Part shown: piece by piece, positions 50,235 to 58,988 of the stretch
Numbering within the stretch: position 1 is the first letter of the stretch
How the letters are laid out: the number at the start of each line of letters is the position of its first letter
Source of the DNA: Thermanaeromonas sp.
GTDB lineage: Bacteria > Bacillota > DSM-521 > Neomoorellales > Neomoorellaceae
Direction: 5' to 3'
DNA length: 64,000 nt
Assembly: GCF_021890735.1 (NCBI RefSeq)
Contig: NZ_JAKKUR010000001.1
Coordinates: forward strand, 1-64,000
Notes under the pieces: model-generated
Told to the model about the DNA's origin: nothing
The model's input: only the letters and a program-made list of their open reading frames with translations
The model's database searches: none
Made by a program: the position numbers and the translations under genes

Positions 50235-51085
50235 CTTTTACCTTCGCCGGCCGCTAACTGGCTTAAAATTTCTTCATTCATCCCAAAAGAGTGCTCCGGC
50301 CCTGGGAATACCCCTTCAGCAACTTCGGAAGCATATCTCTTAAGAGCTTCCAGGATCTGAGGCGCAAGATCCGCATATTTCTTCACAAATTTAGGTACAA
50401 AGCGCTTAAACATACCCAGCATATCGTGTATGACCAGTACTTGTCCATCGCAATAGGGTCCAGCGCCTATACCTATAGTCGGTATGCTTACCCTTTCCGT
50501 AATGGCCCTCGCCAATGGAGAAGGTATGCACTCAAGTACTATAGAAAAAGCTCCTGCGGCTTCTAGAGCTTGAGCCTCTTCTAGTAACCTCCTAGCTGCC
50601 TCTATATCTTTCCCCTGTACTTTAAACCCGCCTAATTGGGTAGCCGTCTGTGGAGTAAGCCCTATATGCCCCATAACCGGGATTCCGGCACTGACCAACG
50701 CTTCTACGGTCTTCACTACATTCAAACCGCCTTCCAGTTTGACCGCATCCGCTCCACCTTCTTTAAGGATCCTGTTGGCGTTATGGATAGCGCTTTCTAT
50801 ACTTTCGTTGTACGACCCAAAGGGCATATCACCCACTACAAAGGTATTACGTGCTGCCCTTACTACGGGCTTAATATGGTGTAACATCTCTTCCATGGTG
50901 ACTGGCACAGTACCTTCGTAACCGAGGACTACCATACCCAGAGAATCTCCGACAAGGATCATTTCAATATCCGTTTCCTCGACCAGTAGAGCCGTTATAT
51001 AGTCATAGGAAGTTACCATCCGGATCTTTTTTCCCTCTCTTTTCATATTCAGCAACTCCGGAATAGTCACCTTTCTCTTGGGCAT
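50228..51085 (-). CDS. panB: 3-methyl-2-oxobutanoate hydroxymethyltransferase
   Basis: First committed step to pantothenate. TIM barrel with VGDSLGMVVLGYEGT (metal/substrate loop), KLEGG, and GIGAGPYCDGQVLV. ATG at 51085 follows AGGAGGTC; the upstream ATG at 51103 lacks a site. 285 residues. panE follows the same direction just upstream. Confidence 0.97.
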   Translation of the reverse strand: MPKRKVTIPELLNMKREGKKIRMVTSYDYITALLVEETDIEMILVGDSLGMVVLGYEGTVPVTMEEMLHHIKPVVRAARNTFVVGDMPFGSYNESIESAIHNANRILKEGGADAVKLEGGLNVVKTVEALVSAGIPVMGHIGLTPQTATQLGGFKVQGKDIEAARRLLEEAQALEAAGAFSIVLECIPSPLARAITERVSIPTIGIGAGPYCDGQVLVIHDMLGMFKRFVPKFVKKYADLAPQILEALKRYASEVAEGVFPGPEHSFGMNEEILSQLAAGEGKRC

Positions 51086-51121
51086 ATCTATGACCTCCTG
51101 CAACCAAAAAAGCTTAAGCTT

Positions 51122-52039
51122 TTATAGATATGTTTTCTCCAAAGCCTTAATGAGAAGCATTAAGCTCTCGTTGTAAGGGGTGGGGATCCCTAAAACTTTT
51201 CCCTCCCTAACGATCGTCCCGTTTATCACGTCTATCTCGGTCGGGCGCAAGCGCTCAACGTCTTGCCTCATAGAAGAAATATTGTTTGCTGTAGCTCGGG
51301 CCACTTCCTTTACGTACCCGAGAGGATCGGAAACTACCAGTCTAATACCTTTAGCCTCCGCAACTTTCAATGCCTCCAGTACCGCTTTCTCCATAAGTAC
51401 CTCTGCCGGCCCAATCTCCAAAAGTTGCCCATTACGCACCTTAAGAAGGGCTGTCAGAGCGTTAATACCTACATTAGCCAACAGCTTAGTCCACAATACA
51501 CCCATCACATTGTCAGTAACCACAGGACGAAGTCCAGCCCGTTCAAAAACCTGTGCAATAAGATTAAGCCTATCTGTAATTTTGCCATCCAACTCACCCA
51601 GATACGTATCCCCGCTTCCGGCGTAACTGATCCTGCCCGGCTCTAAGACATTAGCCCCAAAAGCAGTTGACCCTGCCAGCACCTTCTCCCTTCCTACTAT
51701 CTCTGCTATCTTCTCCGCGTTACCCACGCCGTTCTGTAAGGTCAGAACCATTGTATTCTTCCCTATGGTAGGAAGGCCGTTCCGCAGGGCCTCCTCGGTA
51801 GAATAAGATTTAACAAAAACCAACACAAGCTCGGCTTCCCCCACCAAAACCGGATCTGTAACGGCCCTAATTTTTATATTCTTCTCTTTGCCTTGGGACA
51901 CAAGAATTAATCCTCTGTTGTTTATAGCCTCAACGTGTTCCCTCCAGACATCCACCAACCATACCTCTTCTCCCGCCTCCGCCAAAAAACCCCCGAAGAG
52001 GCTACCCATACTACCTGCGCCCAGGATGGCAATTTTCAA
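51122..52039 (-). CDS. panE: 2-dehydropantoate 2-reductase
   Basis: NADPH-dependent ketopantoate reductase. Rossmann start ILGAGSMGSLFGGFLAEAG, catalytic Lys region LWTKLLANVGINALTAL, and C-terminal RPTEIDVINGTIVREG. 305 residues. The start is TTG with GAGGTG seven bases upstream. It forms a pan pair with panB, 36 bases downstream. Confidence 0.96.
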   Translation of the reverse strand: MKIAILGAGSMGSLFGGFLAEAGEEVWLVDVWREHVEAINNRGLILVSQGKEKNIKIRAVTDPVLVGEAELVLVFVKSYSTEEALRNGLPTIGKNTMVLTLQNGVGNAEKIAEIVGREKVLAGSTAFGANVLEPGRISYAGSGDTYLGELDGKITDRLNLIAQVFERAGLRPVVTDNVMGVLWTKLLANVGINALTALLKVRNGQLLEIGPAEVLMEKAVLEALKVAEAKGIRLVVSDPLGYVKEVARATANNISSMRQDVERLRPTEIDVINGTIVREGKVLGIPTPYNESLMLLIKALEKTYL

Positions 52040-52125
52040 CCCTATTCACCTCTAACTTGTTTGCTCCCATTTAGCCTAATATCTATAAAACGTGTTACGG
52101 ATCTGCACCTCAAAAAAAGGACCCA

Positions 52126-52293
52126 CTATTCTACATTATCCTCTTTATCCTTTACTTCTTCCTTAAAACCGCGAATTGCCTTACCGAGGCCCTTACCCAG
52201 CTCGGGCAGTTTGCCGGGGCCAAACAAAATCAACGCCAGCACAAGAATAAGTATCCAAGCCCAAGGGCTTAAAATGCTACCAAAAATAAACAT
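52126..52293 (-). CDS. tatA: Twin-arginine translocase TatA/E family protein
   Basis: 55 residues: a hydrophobic helix (about 6-24), the [21 protein letters not shown] amphipathic hinge and helix typical of TatA, and an acidic tail. Forms the pore of the Tat pathway. ATG at 52293 is preceded by GGAAGGAG eight bases before. No tatC gene is in this window. It precedes panE by 86 bases on the same strand. Confidence 0.94.
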   Translation of the reverse strand: MFIFGSILSPWAWILILVLALILFGPGKLPELGKGLGKAIRGFKEEVKDKEDNVE

Positions 52294-52332
52294 GCAACGA
52301 GCTCCTTCCCGGGATTAAATCTTTCTAACCGA

Positions 52333-52350
52333 GTATCTATCACCATAGAT
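52333..52350. repeat. 7-bp inverted repeat upstream of the ABC operon
   Basis: TATCTAT and ATAGATA around CACC, a perfect repeat in the divergent region between tatA and the ABC genes. Could be an operator; no direct support. Confidence 0.4.
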
Positions 52351-52374
52351 AACATAAGAGCTGCTCCCGAGCAA

Positions 52375-52404
52375 GTTGCTGCGGATCTTTCAACAGGCTA
52401 TAAT
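52375..52404 (+). promoter_or_regulatory. Promoter of the ABC exporter genes
   Basis: TTGCTG near 52375 and TATAAT at 52399-52404, spacer 17-18, about 65 bases before the ATG. Confidence 0.65.
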
Positions 52405-52470
52405 AATAGCTGCCGTCGAACTCTTTCTCCATGGAACGAACAAACCGGAGGAGCAAAGAGACGATTACAA

Positions 52471-53409
52471 ATGGGTGTGTATCCGGATATTGTTGTCGAG
52501 GCCAAAAACCTCGTTAAATCCTATAACGGAATCCCGGCAGTAAAGGGAATAAATTTCGTTATAAGAGCGAGGGAATGTGTGGGGTTTCTGGGACCTAACG
52601 GGGCTGGGAAAAGTACCACAGTTAAGATGATCTACTGTTTTCTTCCTATAACCGCCGGCGAGCTGTATGTTTTAGGCCTTGATGCCCGCCGTCACCAGCG
52701 GTCTATTAAATCGCAAGTAGGAGTTGTCGCCCAGGAAGATAACCTGGATCCCGAGCTGACTGTGAAAGAAAACCTGCTCCTTTATGCCAGCTACTTCGAC
52801 CTGCCGGGCCGGGTGGCCCAGCAGAGGGCGGAGGAATTGATGAATTTTATAGACCTAAAGGATAAAGCTTCAACCCCTGTGGAAGAGCTTTCTGGCGGCA
52901 TGAAGCGGCGCCTAGCCATCGCTCGAGCCCTGCTCAACAATCCCAAACTTCTCATTCTTGATGAACCGACGACCGGTTTGGATCCGGAAGCCCGGCGCCT
53001 GATATGGGAAAAGCTGTGCCAGTTAAAAGAACGGGGGGTAACCCTCCTCTTGACCACCCACTACATGGAAGAAGCCGCTTACTTGTGCGACCGGATTCTG
53101 ATTATGGACGAAGGCCAGATACTGGCCGAAGGCTCGCCAGGGGAATTGGTGAACAAATATATTGGTAAAGAAGTAATAGAGCTGGCCCCCGTTCAGGAGG
53201 CCCAAGCGGAAAAGCTGGTTGCTGCCTTGGCCTCCAAGGTTTTGGGATACCAACTCGTGGGAGAAACCCTCTTTTTGTACTCCAACAACGGCCGTAGCAT
53301 CTGGCAGGATATCAGCGGGCGCCACCGCTATCTTCGCCACCAGATATTACGGCCGGCTACCTTGGAAGATGTGTTTCTCAAGCTAACGGGCCGGGGACTA
53401 ACAAAGTAA
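52471..53409 (+). CDS. ABC transporter ATP-binding protein (NodI/DrrA type)
   Basis: 312 residues. Walker A GPNGAGKST, signature LSGGMKRRLAIARAL, Walker B LLILDEPTTGLD, and switch His in LLTTHYMEEA. The C-terminal part (about 240-312) is the longer tail of DrrA/NodI exporters. The ATG lacks a close ribosome site (GGAGGAG is about 17 bases up). Works with the permease encoded next. Confidence 0.93.
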   Translation: MGVYPDIVVEAKNLVKSYNGIPAVKGINFVIRARECVGFLGPNGAGKSTTVKMIYCFLPITAGELYVLGLDARRHQRSIKSQVGVVAQEDNLDPELTVKENLLLYASYFDLPGRVAQQRAEELMNFIDLKDKASTPVEELSGGMKRRLAIARALLNNPKLLILDEPTTGLDPEARRLIWEKLCQLKERGVTLLLTTHYMEEAAYLCDRILIMDEGQILAEGSPGELVNKYIGKEVIELAPVQEAQAEKLVAALASKVLGYQLVGETLFLYSNNGRSIWQDISGRHRYLRHQILRPATLEDVFLKLTGRGLTK

Positions 53410-53437
53410 ACTCTGCTTCAGAAGGAGGCTTAGCCGG

Positions 53438-54205
53438 TTGAGGCTAGAGATCTCCCACCGCACGTGGAAGGTCTTCTGGCGAAATTTTGTCGTATTCCGG
53501 AAGACCTGGTTGGCCAATATAATGTTTAACTTCGTAGAACCCCTTCTCTATTTAGGGGCCATGGGACTGGGGTTAGGAGCCTATGTACCTTCCATCGAAG
53601 GGTTAACCTACCTCCAATTTATAGCCCCTGGTATCATCGCCTCTTCTGCCATGTGGGCTACAGCTTCAGAATGCACCTACGATAGCTTCACACGGATGCA
53701 TTACCAAAAGATCTACCATGCTCTCGTCGTTACCCCAATAAGCCTTGAAGAGATCGTCCTGGGCGAGCTACTCTTCGGCACCTTTAAAGGGGTTTTATAC
53801 GGAACGGTAATACTATTGGTGGAGGCCGCGTTAGGCCTCATCCTTTCTCCCTTAAGCCTCCTTATCCCTCTTGTACTAGCTTTATCGTGTTTTACTTTTG
53901 CTGAATTGAGCATGATATGGACGGGCTTGGTACCTAAAATCGATACTTTTAGTTATTATTTTACCTTGATCATTACCCCCATGTTCCTTTTCTCCGGTGT
54001 TTTCTTCCCTGTACAAGCGATGCCTTCTTTTGCCCGGGGGCTTGCCTTTTCGTCTCCCCTTTACCATACTGTGGAATTAGTACGTCCCCTGGCCTTAGGG
54101 CAGGCGACTAGCACTGCCTGGCTCCATATCCTCTGGCTTGTAGGGTTTTCTGTTCTTTTCTTTTATCCTCCTATCTACCTCTTCAAGCATAGGCTATTAA
54201 AATAA
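53438..54205 (+). CDS. ABC-2 type permease (NodJ/DrrB type)
   Basis: 255 residues, about six membrane helices. The TIIA domain resembles NodJ: FNFVEPLLYLGAMGLGLGAYV and FIAPGIIASSAMWATASECTYDSF. TTG start with GAAGGAGG eight bases before. Exported substrate unknown; such pairs export drugs, polysaccharides or lipids. Confidence 0.93.
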   Translation: MRLEISHRTWKVFWRNFVVFRKTWLANIMFNFVEPLLYLGAMGLGLGAYVPSIEGLTYLQFIAPGIIASSAMWATASECTYDSFTRMHYQKIYHALVVTPISLEEIVLGELLFGTFKGVLYGTVILLVEAALGLILSPLSLLIPLVLALSCFTFAELSMIWTGLVPKIDTFSYYFTLIITPMFLFSGVFFPVQAMPSFARGLAFSSPLYHTVELVRPLALGQATSTAWLHILWLVGFSVLFFYPPIYLFKHRLLK

Positions 54206-54221
54206 CGCTATAAAACCGAGC

Positions 54222-55442
54222 CTACCTGTTTAAGGGTCTTAAGTTTACCCTCTGCCGGGAATAGTTAAGCCCCAATAAGCTACATAATCTGAGAGCTAGC
54301 CTTACGGGCCACAAAGAAAGTTGCTTCTTTAACTCCTGTTTTTCCCGTTGGAGTTCAGCCACCGCCCTTTCTAGGTCTTCATTGGCGATTAAGGTAGTCT
54401 GTAACCGATATTCCTGTTCCCTTAATTGTTGTTTTAACTTAGCCTGCTCAGCCTGGGCATCAGCCACGGCCTTATTTAGGGCGCCTTGCAGTTGCATAAG
54501 CCGGGTTTCCAGGTGGCTCACCCTTTTCTTTAGGGCATCCCTTTCTACACGTAAGCTCACTAGTTGTTCCTCTACATGTGTCAACTCCTGCCTAAGTTCC
54601 TCTTTTCTTTGGTGTAGCTTTTCCAAATCAGCGAGAAGGTTTCTGTTTTCCCGGCGTAGTTCTTCCACTTCCTGGCGCAAGGCTAGTACTTCCTCATTAT
54701 CTTCCTGGGATCCACTGGCTTCCCGGTTACTACTTGCCGTGCGGCTTGACCTACCCCCTTCCACCAAGGTGAGAGTAGCTACCTCGGCTCCTGCTGCTAC
54801 TTCTTCGGAAACCGAAACAAGTTCAGCGGCAAAGGGCGTAAACTTCCCGCCCTCGTAGGAAGGCAAGGGAAGAAGTTTATCCCAAAGATCCTTCTGCTTT
54901 TGCTCCTCAGGTTCTTTAGGTGGGTTAGCCAAAGGATATATGGGCTCTTCAACTTCTGGCGCCCTTTTTGTTTCCTCGGAAGGTTCTACGTAGGACCAGT
55001 GGATTAACCCCCATCTCCCATCCTTAAGCCGGACGAATCTACCATCATGGACGAGCTTCTGCTCCCCTTGCACCTCAGGCTGACCCATATCCCGCAAGTG
55101 CCCGTTGATCTCATCAAGGCGTAGAGCTTCACCTTTGCTCTGCAGGAGCCTGTGAGCCGGATCGTTCTCTTTTAAGCCATCCAGCCGAAGGCACCACAAT
55201 CCCTTGCCTTCATGGCGAAAGCAGGGATTCCTGCTTAAACAACGGTTGACATTCTTCTGGATTTTAGCCGTAGATTGGCCGCTTAAAAGCTTTTTTTGGG
55301 CTGCAGTAACCAATTCGTCTACAGGCTGGGGCGAATATTCAAAAAGGCGCAATTTCAAGAGGTCTGTGAGGGAATCTAGCCTGCCCGTAACCTGAACTTT
55401 AGCCACTTTAGGAACAGGAGCGGGCTTCCCTTTTTTGGCCAT
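54222..55442 (-). CDS. Unknown protein with two winged-helix-like domains and a long coiled coil
   Basis: 406 residues. N-terminus (about 20-140) carries two similar segments, LTDLLKLRLFEYSPQPVDELV...NPCFRHEGKGLWCLR and LLQSKGEALRLDEINGHL...GRFVRLKDGRWGLIHW; each has a winged-helix pattern like HARE-HTH/RpoE-delta. A low-complexity middle (about 145-230) and a long coiled coil (about 235-375, heptads with L, E, Q, K) follow, then a basic, Arg-rich tail. Role unknown; binding nucleic acid at one end is inference. ATG at 55442 fits GGAGAGGTG; the leader forms a hairpin that could block it. Confidence 0.8.
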   Translation of the reverse strand: MAKKGKPAPVPKVAKVQVTGRLDSLTDLLKLRLFEYSPQPVDELVTAAQKKLLSGQSTAKIQKNVNRCLSRNPCFRHEGKGLWCLRLDGLKENDPAHRLLQSKGEALRLDEINGHLRDMGQPEVQGEQKLVHDGRFVRLKDGRWGLIHWSYVEPSEETKRAPEVEEPIYPLANPPKEPEEQKQKDLWDKLLPLPSYEGGKFTPFAAELVSVSEEVAAGAEVATLTLVEGGRSSRTASSNREASGSQEDNEEVLALRQEVEELRRENRNLLADLEKLHQRKEELRQELTHVEEQLVSLRVERDALKKRVSHLETRLMQLQGALNKAVADAQAEQAKLKQQLREQEYRLQTTLIANEDLERAVAELQREKQELKKQLSLWPVRLALRLCSLLGLNYSRQRVNLRPLNR

Positions 55443-55505
55443 TGGTGTCACCTCTCCTTTAGATATTTCTATAACTTGGTATCAGAGGAATTATTTGACA
55501 CCAAT
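55441..55505 (-). promoter_or_regulatory. Leader hairpin over the start of the coiled-coil protein gene
   Basis: ATTGGTGTCA pairs perfectly with TGACACCAAT (55496-55505 with 55441-55450), and inside it CCTCT pairs with AGAGG. The 3' arm contains the ribosome site GGAGAGG and the first bases of the ATG. It may control translation. Confidence 0.6.
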
Positions 55506-55518
55506 GACCCCAATTCCT

Positions 55519-56466
55519 TCAGGAAAAAAGTAGGGTTATGTCAATATTTGTTTCGCCCGATAAAAGTTCTAGTACATGTAAAAAAGCCTGGGGTAAAGGG
55601 GCTGTAAATTCCAGATAATCCCCGCTACGAGGATGATAAAACCCCAGTTTTGCAGCATGAAGAAGCTGGCCTGGAACTTTAAAGGCCTGTTTCTTCGGTC
55701 CGTATAAGGCATCGCCCACTACCGGGTGTCCCACATAAGCCATGTGGACACGTATCTGGTGGGTTCTCCCAGTTTCCAGGCGCACCTCCAACAAGGTAAA
55801 ACCGTCAAAACGCCTAAGAACACGGTAATACGTCAGGGCTGGACGCGAATTTTTTAAAGTTACCGCCATCCTCTGGCGGTCCACAGGATGACGGCCGATA
55901 GGAGCCTCTATTTTCCCTGCGGCCTCTTTAATTTCTCCATATACAAGTGCCAGATACACACGTGTTACCTTCCTGGCTTTGATCTGAGCAGCAAGGGACC
56001 TGTGAGCGAAGTCGTTTTTTGCCGCGACCAGTAGACCCGAGGTGTCCTTGTCCAGCCTGTGAACGATCCCGGGGCGAATGGCACCACCCATCCCGGATAG
56101 GCCACCACAATGATAAAGCAAGGCATTTACAAGGGTTCCGCTCTCGTTCCCTGGCGCCGGGTGCACTACCATTCCCTGGGGTTTATTAACTACGACCAAA
56201 TCTTCATCTTCGTAAACTATATCCAAGGGGATGGGTTCCGGCCGGGCCTTAAGGCTCGGGCGCGGCGGTACCTCTCCCCAGATCTTTTGCCCCGGCCGTA
56301 CCTTATGGCTGGCCTTTGCCGTGTTCCCCTCCACCAATATTAGGCCCTGTTCTATAAGTTCCTGGATACGCGAGCGGGAAATACCGGGCAGCTTCTCTGT
56401 AAGCCACACGTCCAGGCGCTTTCCGGCCTCCTCAGGTCTGACCTCTACAGAAAAGCGCCCGGTCAC
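55519..56466 (-). CDS. RluD-type 23S rRNA pseudouridine synthase
   Basis: S4 RNA-binding domain (about 20-80), then the RluA/RluD core with HRLDKDTSGLLV, the catalytic Asp in the HRLDKDTSG loop. About 315 residues. GTG at 56466 overlaps the lspA stop (GTGA) with GAGGGAG before it. The common lspA-rluD pair. Confidence 0.93.
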   Translation of the reverse strand: MTGRFSVEVRPEEAGKRLDVWLTEKLPGISRSRIQELIEQGLILVEGNTAKASHKVRPGQKIWGEVPPRPSLKARPEPIPLDIVYEDEDLVVVNKPQGMVVHPAPGNESGTLVNALLYHCGGLSGMGGAIRPGIVHRLDKDTSGLLVAAKNDFAHRSLAAQIKARKVTRVYLALVYGEIKEAAGKIEAPIGRHPVDRQRMAVTLKNSRPALTYYRVLRRFDGFTLLEVRLETGRTHQIRVHMAYVGHPVVGDALYGPKKQAFKVPGQLLHAAKLGFYHPRSGDYLEFTAPLPQAFLHVLELLSGETNIDITLLFS

Positions 56467-56912
56467 TGGGCTCCCTCTTTCTCCTCCCTTCTCCACAGCT
56501 CCCATATGGTAAGCCCTACCCCCAAAACGATTGCCACATCAGCTAGGTTAAATACCGGCCACACCCGAAAATCCAAAAAGTCCACTACATAACCGAAGCG
56601 TATCCGGTCCAAAAGGTTACCCAGAGCTCCACCGAGCTGGAGAGCCAAAGCGAGCTTAAGGGTAAGCCGGTGAACAGGAAACTGCTTGTAAGCTATAACA
56701 ATTAGCGCTATGACAGCCAGGGTGGAAATTATAAATAAAGGGGTTTGGTAAGCCAAAATGCCAAATGCCGCACCGGGATTATTGATGTAGGTCAGGTGAA
56801 ATATATTCTTCAACACGGGAATGCTTTGGTTGGGCTCTAACCACTGGCGTACCAGCAGCTTGCTTATCTGATCAGTTAAGAGAACTACCAGGGTCAGCAA
56901 TAACACAGGCAT
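56463..56912 (-). CDS. lspA: Lipoprotein signal peptidase
   Basis: Membrane aspartic peptidase removing lipoprotein signal peptides. NNPGAAFGIL, GGALGNLLDRI and VFNLADVAIVLG give the two catalytic Asp residues. 149 residues, four helices. Directly upstream of the RluD-type gene. Confidence 0.96.
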   Translation of the reverse strand: MPVLLLTLVVLLTDQISKLLVRQWLEPNQSIPVLKNIFHLTYINNPGAAFGILAYQTPLFIISTLAVIALIVIAYKQFPVHRLTLKLALALQLGGALGNLLDRIRFGYVVDFLDFRVWPVFNLADVAIVLGVGLTIWELWRREEKEGAQ

Positions 56913-56942
56913 GTTCCGCCTTTACCTCTCTCCTTAAGCCAT

Positions 56943-57743
56943 TTAATTATCTTCCCAAGAGTAATACGGTGCTAAATGATGAAGGCAGCCGTAACCTGCA
57001 CCTACCGGTCTGCCGGCGAGCATGGCTTGACGGACATACTCTTTTGCCTTCTCCACCGCCTCGGGTACCTCCCACCCTCTGGCCAGAAAGGCTGTTATGG
57101 CGGCTGCAAAAGTGCAGCCTGTACCGTGGATGCTAGAAGTAGTAAGGCGGGGGCTGCTAAAACGTAACACTTCCTTCCCGTCAAATAATATATCCAGAGC
57201 TTCTTCCCCCGCTAAATGGCCACCCTTAACTACTACAAACTTAGGCCCCCACTCCCGTATCTGCCGGGCCGCCTCCACCATATCTTTTTCACTTTGTATG
57301 GATAAACCGGTGAGGGCCTCGGCCTCATCTATATTGGGAGTAACTACCAGGGCTAAGGGAAAAAGCTCCTTCTTCAGTACTTCCCTAGCTTCAGGAGTTA
57401 AAAGGAAGTGGCCGCTTTTGGCTACCATCACAGGGTCCACAACTAACCTTGTAACACCGTATTCTTTGAGCTTAGCGGCCACTGTGCTAACTATTTCAGC
57501 ATTGGCCAGCATACCCGTCTTTACCGCGTCAGCCCCTATGTCCCCCAAAACAGAATCTAATTGTCGGGCTACAAAATCAGCCGGCAGATCGTAGCTCCCT
57601 TGTACTCCCAAGGTATTCTGGGCTGTAACCGAGGTAACAACACTGGTGCCGTATACTTTGAGGGCAGCAAAAGTTTTAAGGTCCGCCTGCAGCCCCGCTC
57701 CCCCTCCGGAGTCCGAGCCAGCTATAGTTAAAGCTTTGTACAT
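56943..57743 (-). CDS. thiD: Hydroxymethylpyrimidine/phosphomethylpyrimidine kinase
   Basis: Salvage and synthesis of the thiamine pyrimidine. [22 protein letters not shown] at the start, [21 protein letters not shown]. 266 residues. No other thi gene or thiamine riboswitch is visible nearby. Confidence 0.95.
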   Translation of the reverse strand: MYKALTIAGSDSGGGAGLQADLKTFAALKVYGTSVVTSVTAQNTLGVQGSYDLPADFVARQLDSVLGDIGADAVKTGMLANAEIVSTVAAKLKEYGVTRLVVDPVMVAKSGHFLLTPEAREVLKKELFPLALVVTPNIDEAEALTGLSIQSEKDMVEAARQIREWGPKFVVVKGGHLAGEEALDILFDGKEVLRFSSPRLTTSSIHGTGCTFAAAITAFLARGWEVPEAVEKAKEYVRQAMLAGRPVGAGYGCLHHLAPYYSWEDN

Positions 57744-57812
57744 TTGTTACCCCTCTCCCTAGGTTTGTGTCGCTTAAGTTTATAATATCATACTTTTTCT
57801 CGCCCGTAGAGG

Positions 57813-58544
57813 TTAATCCTCTAACTTATCCCACCCCTCATCTCCGACAACCCGCTCCCGTGGAGCTCCCTCATCATCAAAGTAAGCTCCCGTATCCTTG
57901 TAAAACATGCCATCTGCTCCCTTAAAATAAGGAATACCGTCCACCGGCTCTACATATCCCCGGTCTTCGTCTAAGTCCAAGGGGCCATAGTAAGCCCCTA
58001 CTCCTGCCTCGGAAGCATGTTCGGTAGTCTTGGCCAATTCCTGCCAGGCATCCTCCCCATCATATTCCTGTTCATCTTCAGCGTCAGGTTGCTCCCTGGG
58101 GCTGGTGTCATGGGTTATCCCGCCAAAAGGGGGGGCTATCACATCCTCTTCGATGGGGCGGGGGTGGCGCTCGCCCAATCCTTCCGTTACTTTCCGACAT
58201 TCCAGGCAAAGAGTGCTTTCAGGAGCGGCCTCTAGTCGCTCCAGCGGTATTTCACGCCCGCATTCCTGACAGCGCCCGTAAGTCCCCTGACGGATACTGG
58301 CTAAGGCGTCTTCTATTTTCTTAAGTTGAATGATAATGTTGTCCCGTAAAGCGAGATCCTTGCTTCTTTCAAATAGCTCGCTTCCCAGGTCCGCCGGGTG
58401 GTTATCGTAGCTAGAAAGTTCCTCTACCGAATCCCTGAGGGACTGGGCAAGCCCTCCTCTCTTAATCGAGTCTAACTGCTCTTCATAAGAAGCCCGAAGG
58501 GCTAAAAGTTTCCTGCGGAAGTATTCTAGTTTTTCTCTTTCCAT
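57813..58544 (-). CDS. TraR/DksA-family protein (YteA type)
   Basis: 243 residues. N-terminal coiled-coil, then the four-cysteine zinc finger CQECGREIPLERLEAAPESTLCLEC, as in YteA sporulation-associated proteins of Bacillus. The acidic C-terminal tail (about 140-243) with DED and DGY repeats is unusual for DksA itself. Role in ppGpp control not shown. Co-oriented with the DUF5665 gene upstream. Confidence 0.9.
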   Translation of the reverse strand: MEREKLEYFRRKLLALRASYEEQLDSIKRGGLAQSLRDSVEELSSYDNHPADLGSELFERSKDLALRDNIIIQLKKIEDALASIRQGTYGRCQECGREIPLERLEAAPESTLCLECRKVTEGLGERHPRPIEEDVIAPPFGGITHDTSPREQPDAEDEQEYDGEDAWQELAKTTEHASEAGVGAYYGPLDLDEDRGYVEPVDGIPYFKGADGMFYKDTGAYFDDEGAPRERVVGDEGWDKLED

Positions 58545-58571
58545 ACCGGCCGTTCCTCCTGCACTTAAGTT

Positions 58572-58871
58572 TTAAGGGAGGTAAATCTCCTTCTGGACCA
58601 TACGCACAATTTCGGCGATGAGTTTGCCAATTAAGGGGAGATTCTGAAGAGCCAGCTCCCTCACCAGGTAGATGATAAGTGTTCCTAACACGGTCACCCC
58701 TAACGCTATGCCCAAACCGCGCGCTACGCCGGCGATAAAATTGAGGTAGACCAGGCGGGCCGGACGGCGGTAAAGTTCGACCCATTCAGCTAAACTGGCC
58801 TTCTCCAGGGCTAGTATAAGTTCCTCCACCTTTTCTACAAGCCCTTCTTTTCCCGGCCCACGATCATCCAC
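58572..58871 (-). CDS. DUF5665 membrane protein
   Basis: 99 residues. Helical N-terminus (EELILALEKASLAEWVELYRRPARLV), one membrane segment (about 46-72) and amphipathic end. Conserved in Clostridia; function unknown. Confidence 0.82.
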   Translation of the reverse strand: MDDRGPGKEGLVEKVEELILALEKASLAEWVELYRRPARLVYLNFIAGVARGLGIALGVTVLGTLIIYLVRELALQNLPLIGKLIAEIVRMVQKEIYLP

Positions 58872-58925
58872 CTTCCATCCCCTCCTGCTAAATATTACCC
58901 TTCCCGGCCGGGCTTTAAACAGGAA

Positions 58926-58954
58926 AATAAAAAATCCTGCCCGTCAGGGCAGGA
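58926..58954 (-). terminator. Terminator of ileS
   Basis: Perfect 8-bp stem TCCTGCCC/GGGCAGGA with a four-base loop (58935-58954) and TTTTTTATTTT on the minus strand. Confidence 0.9.
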
Positions 58955-58988
58955 AATCACGCCAAAGCTATCTCATCTATTTTTCGCA

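Noticed and set aside
57097..57594. 165-codon plus-strand frame inside thiD
   Set aside because: Antisense to the ThiD core; no start signal and low-complexity Ser/Ala composition.
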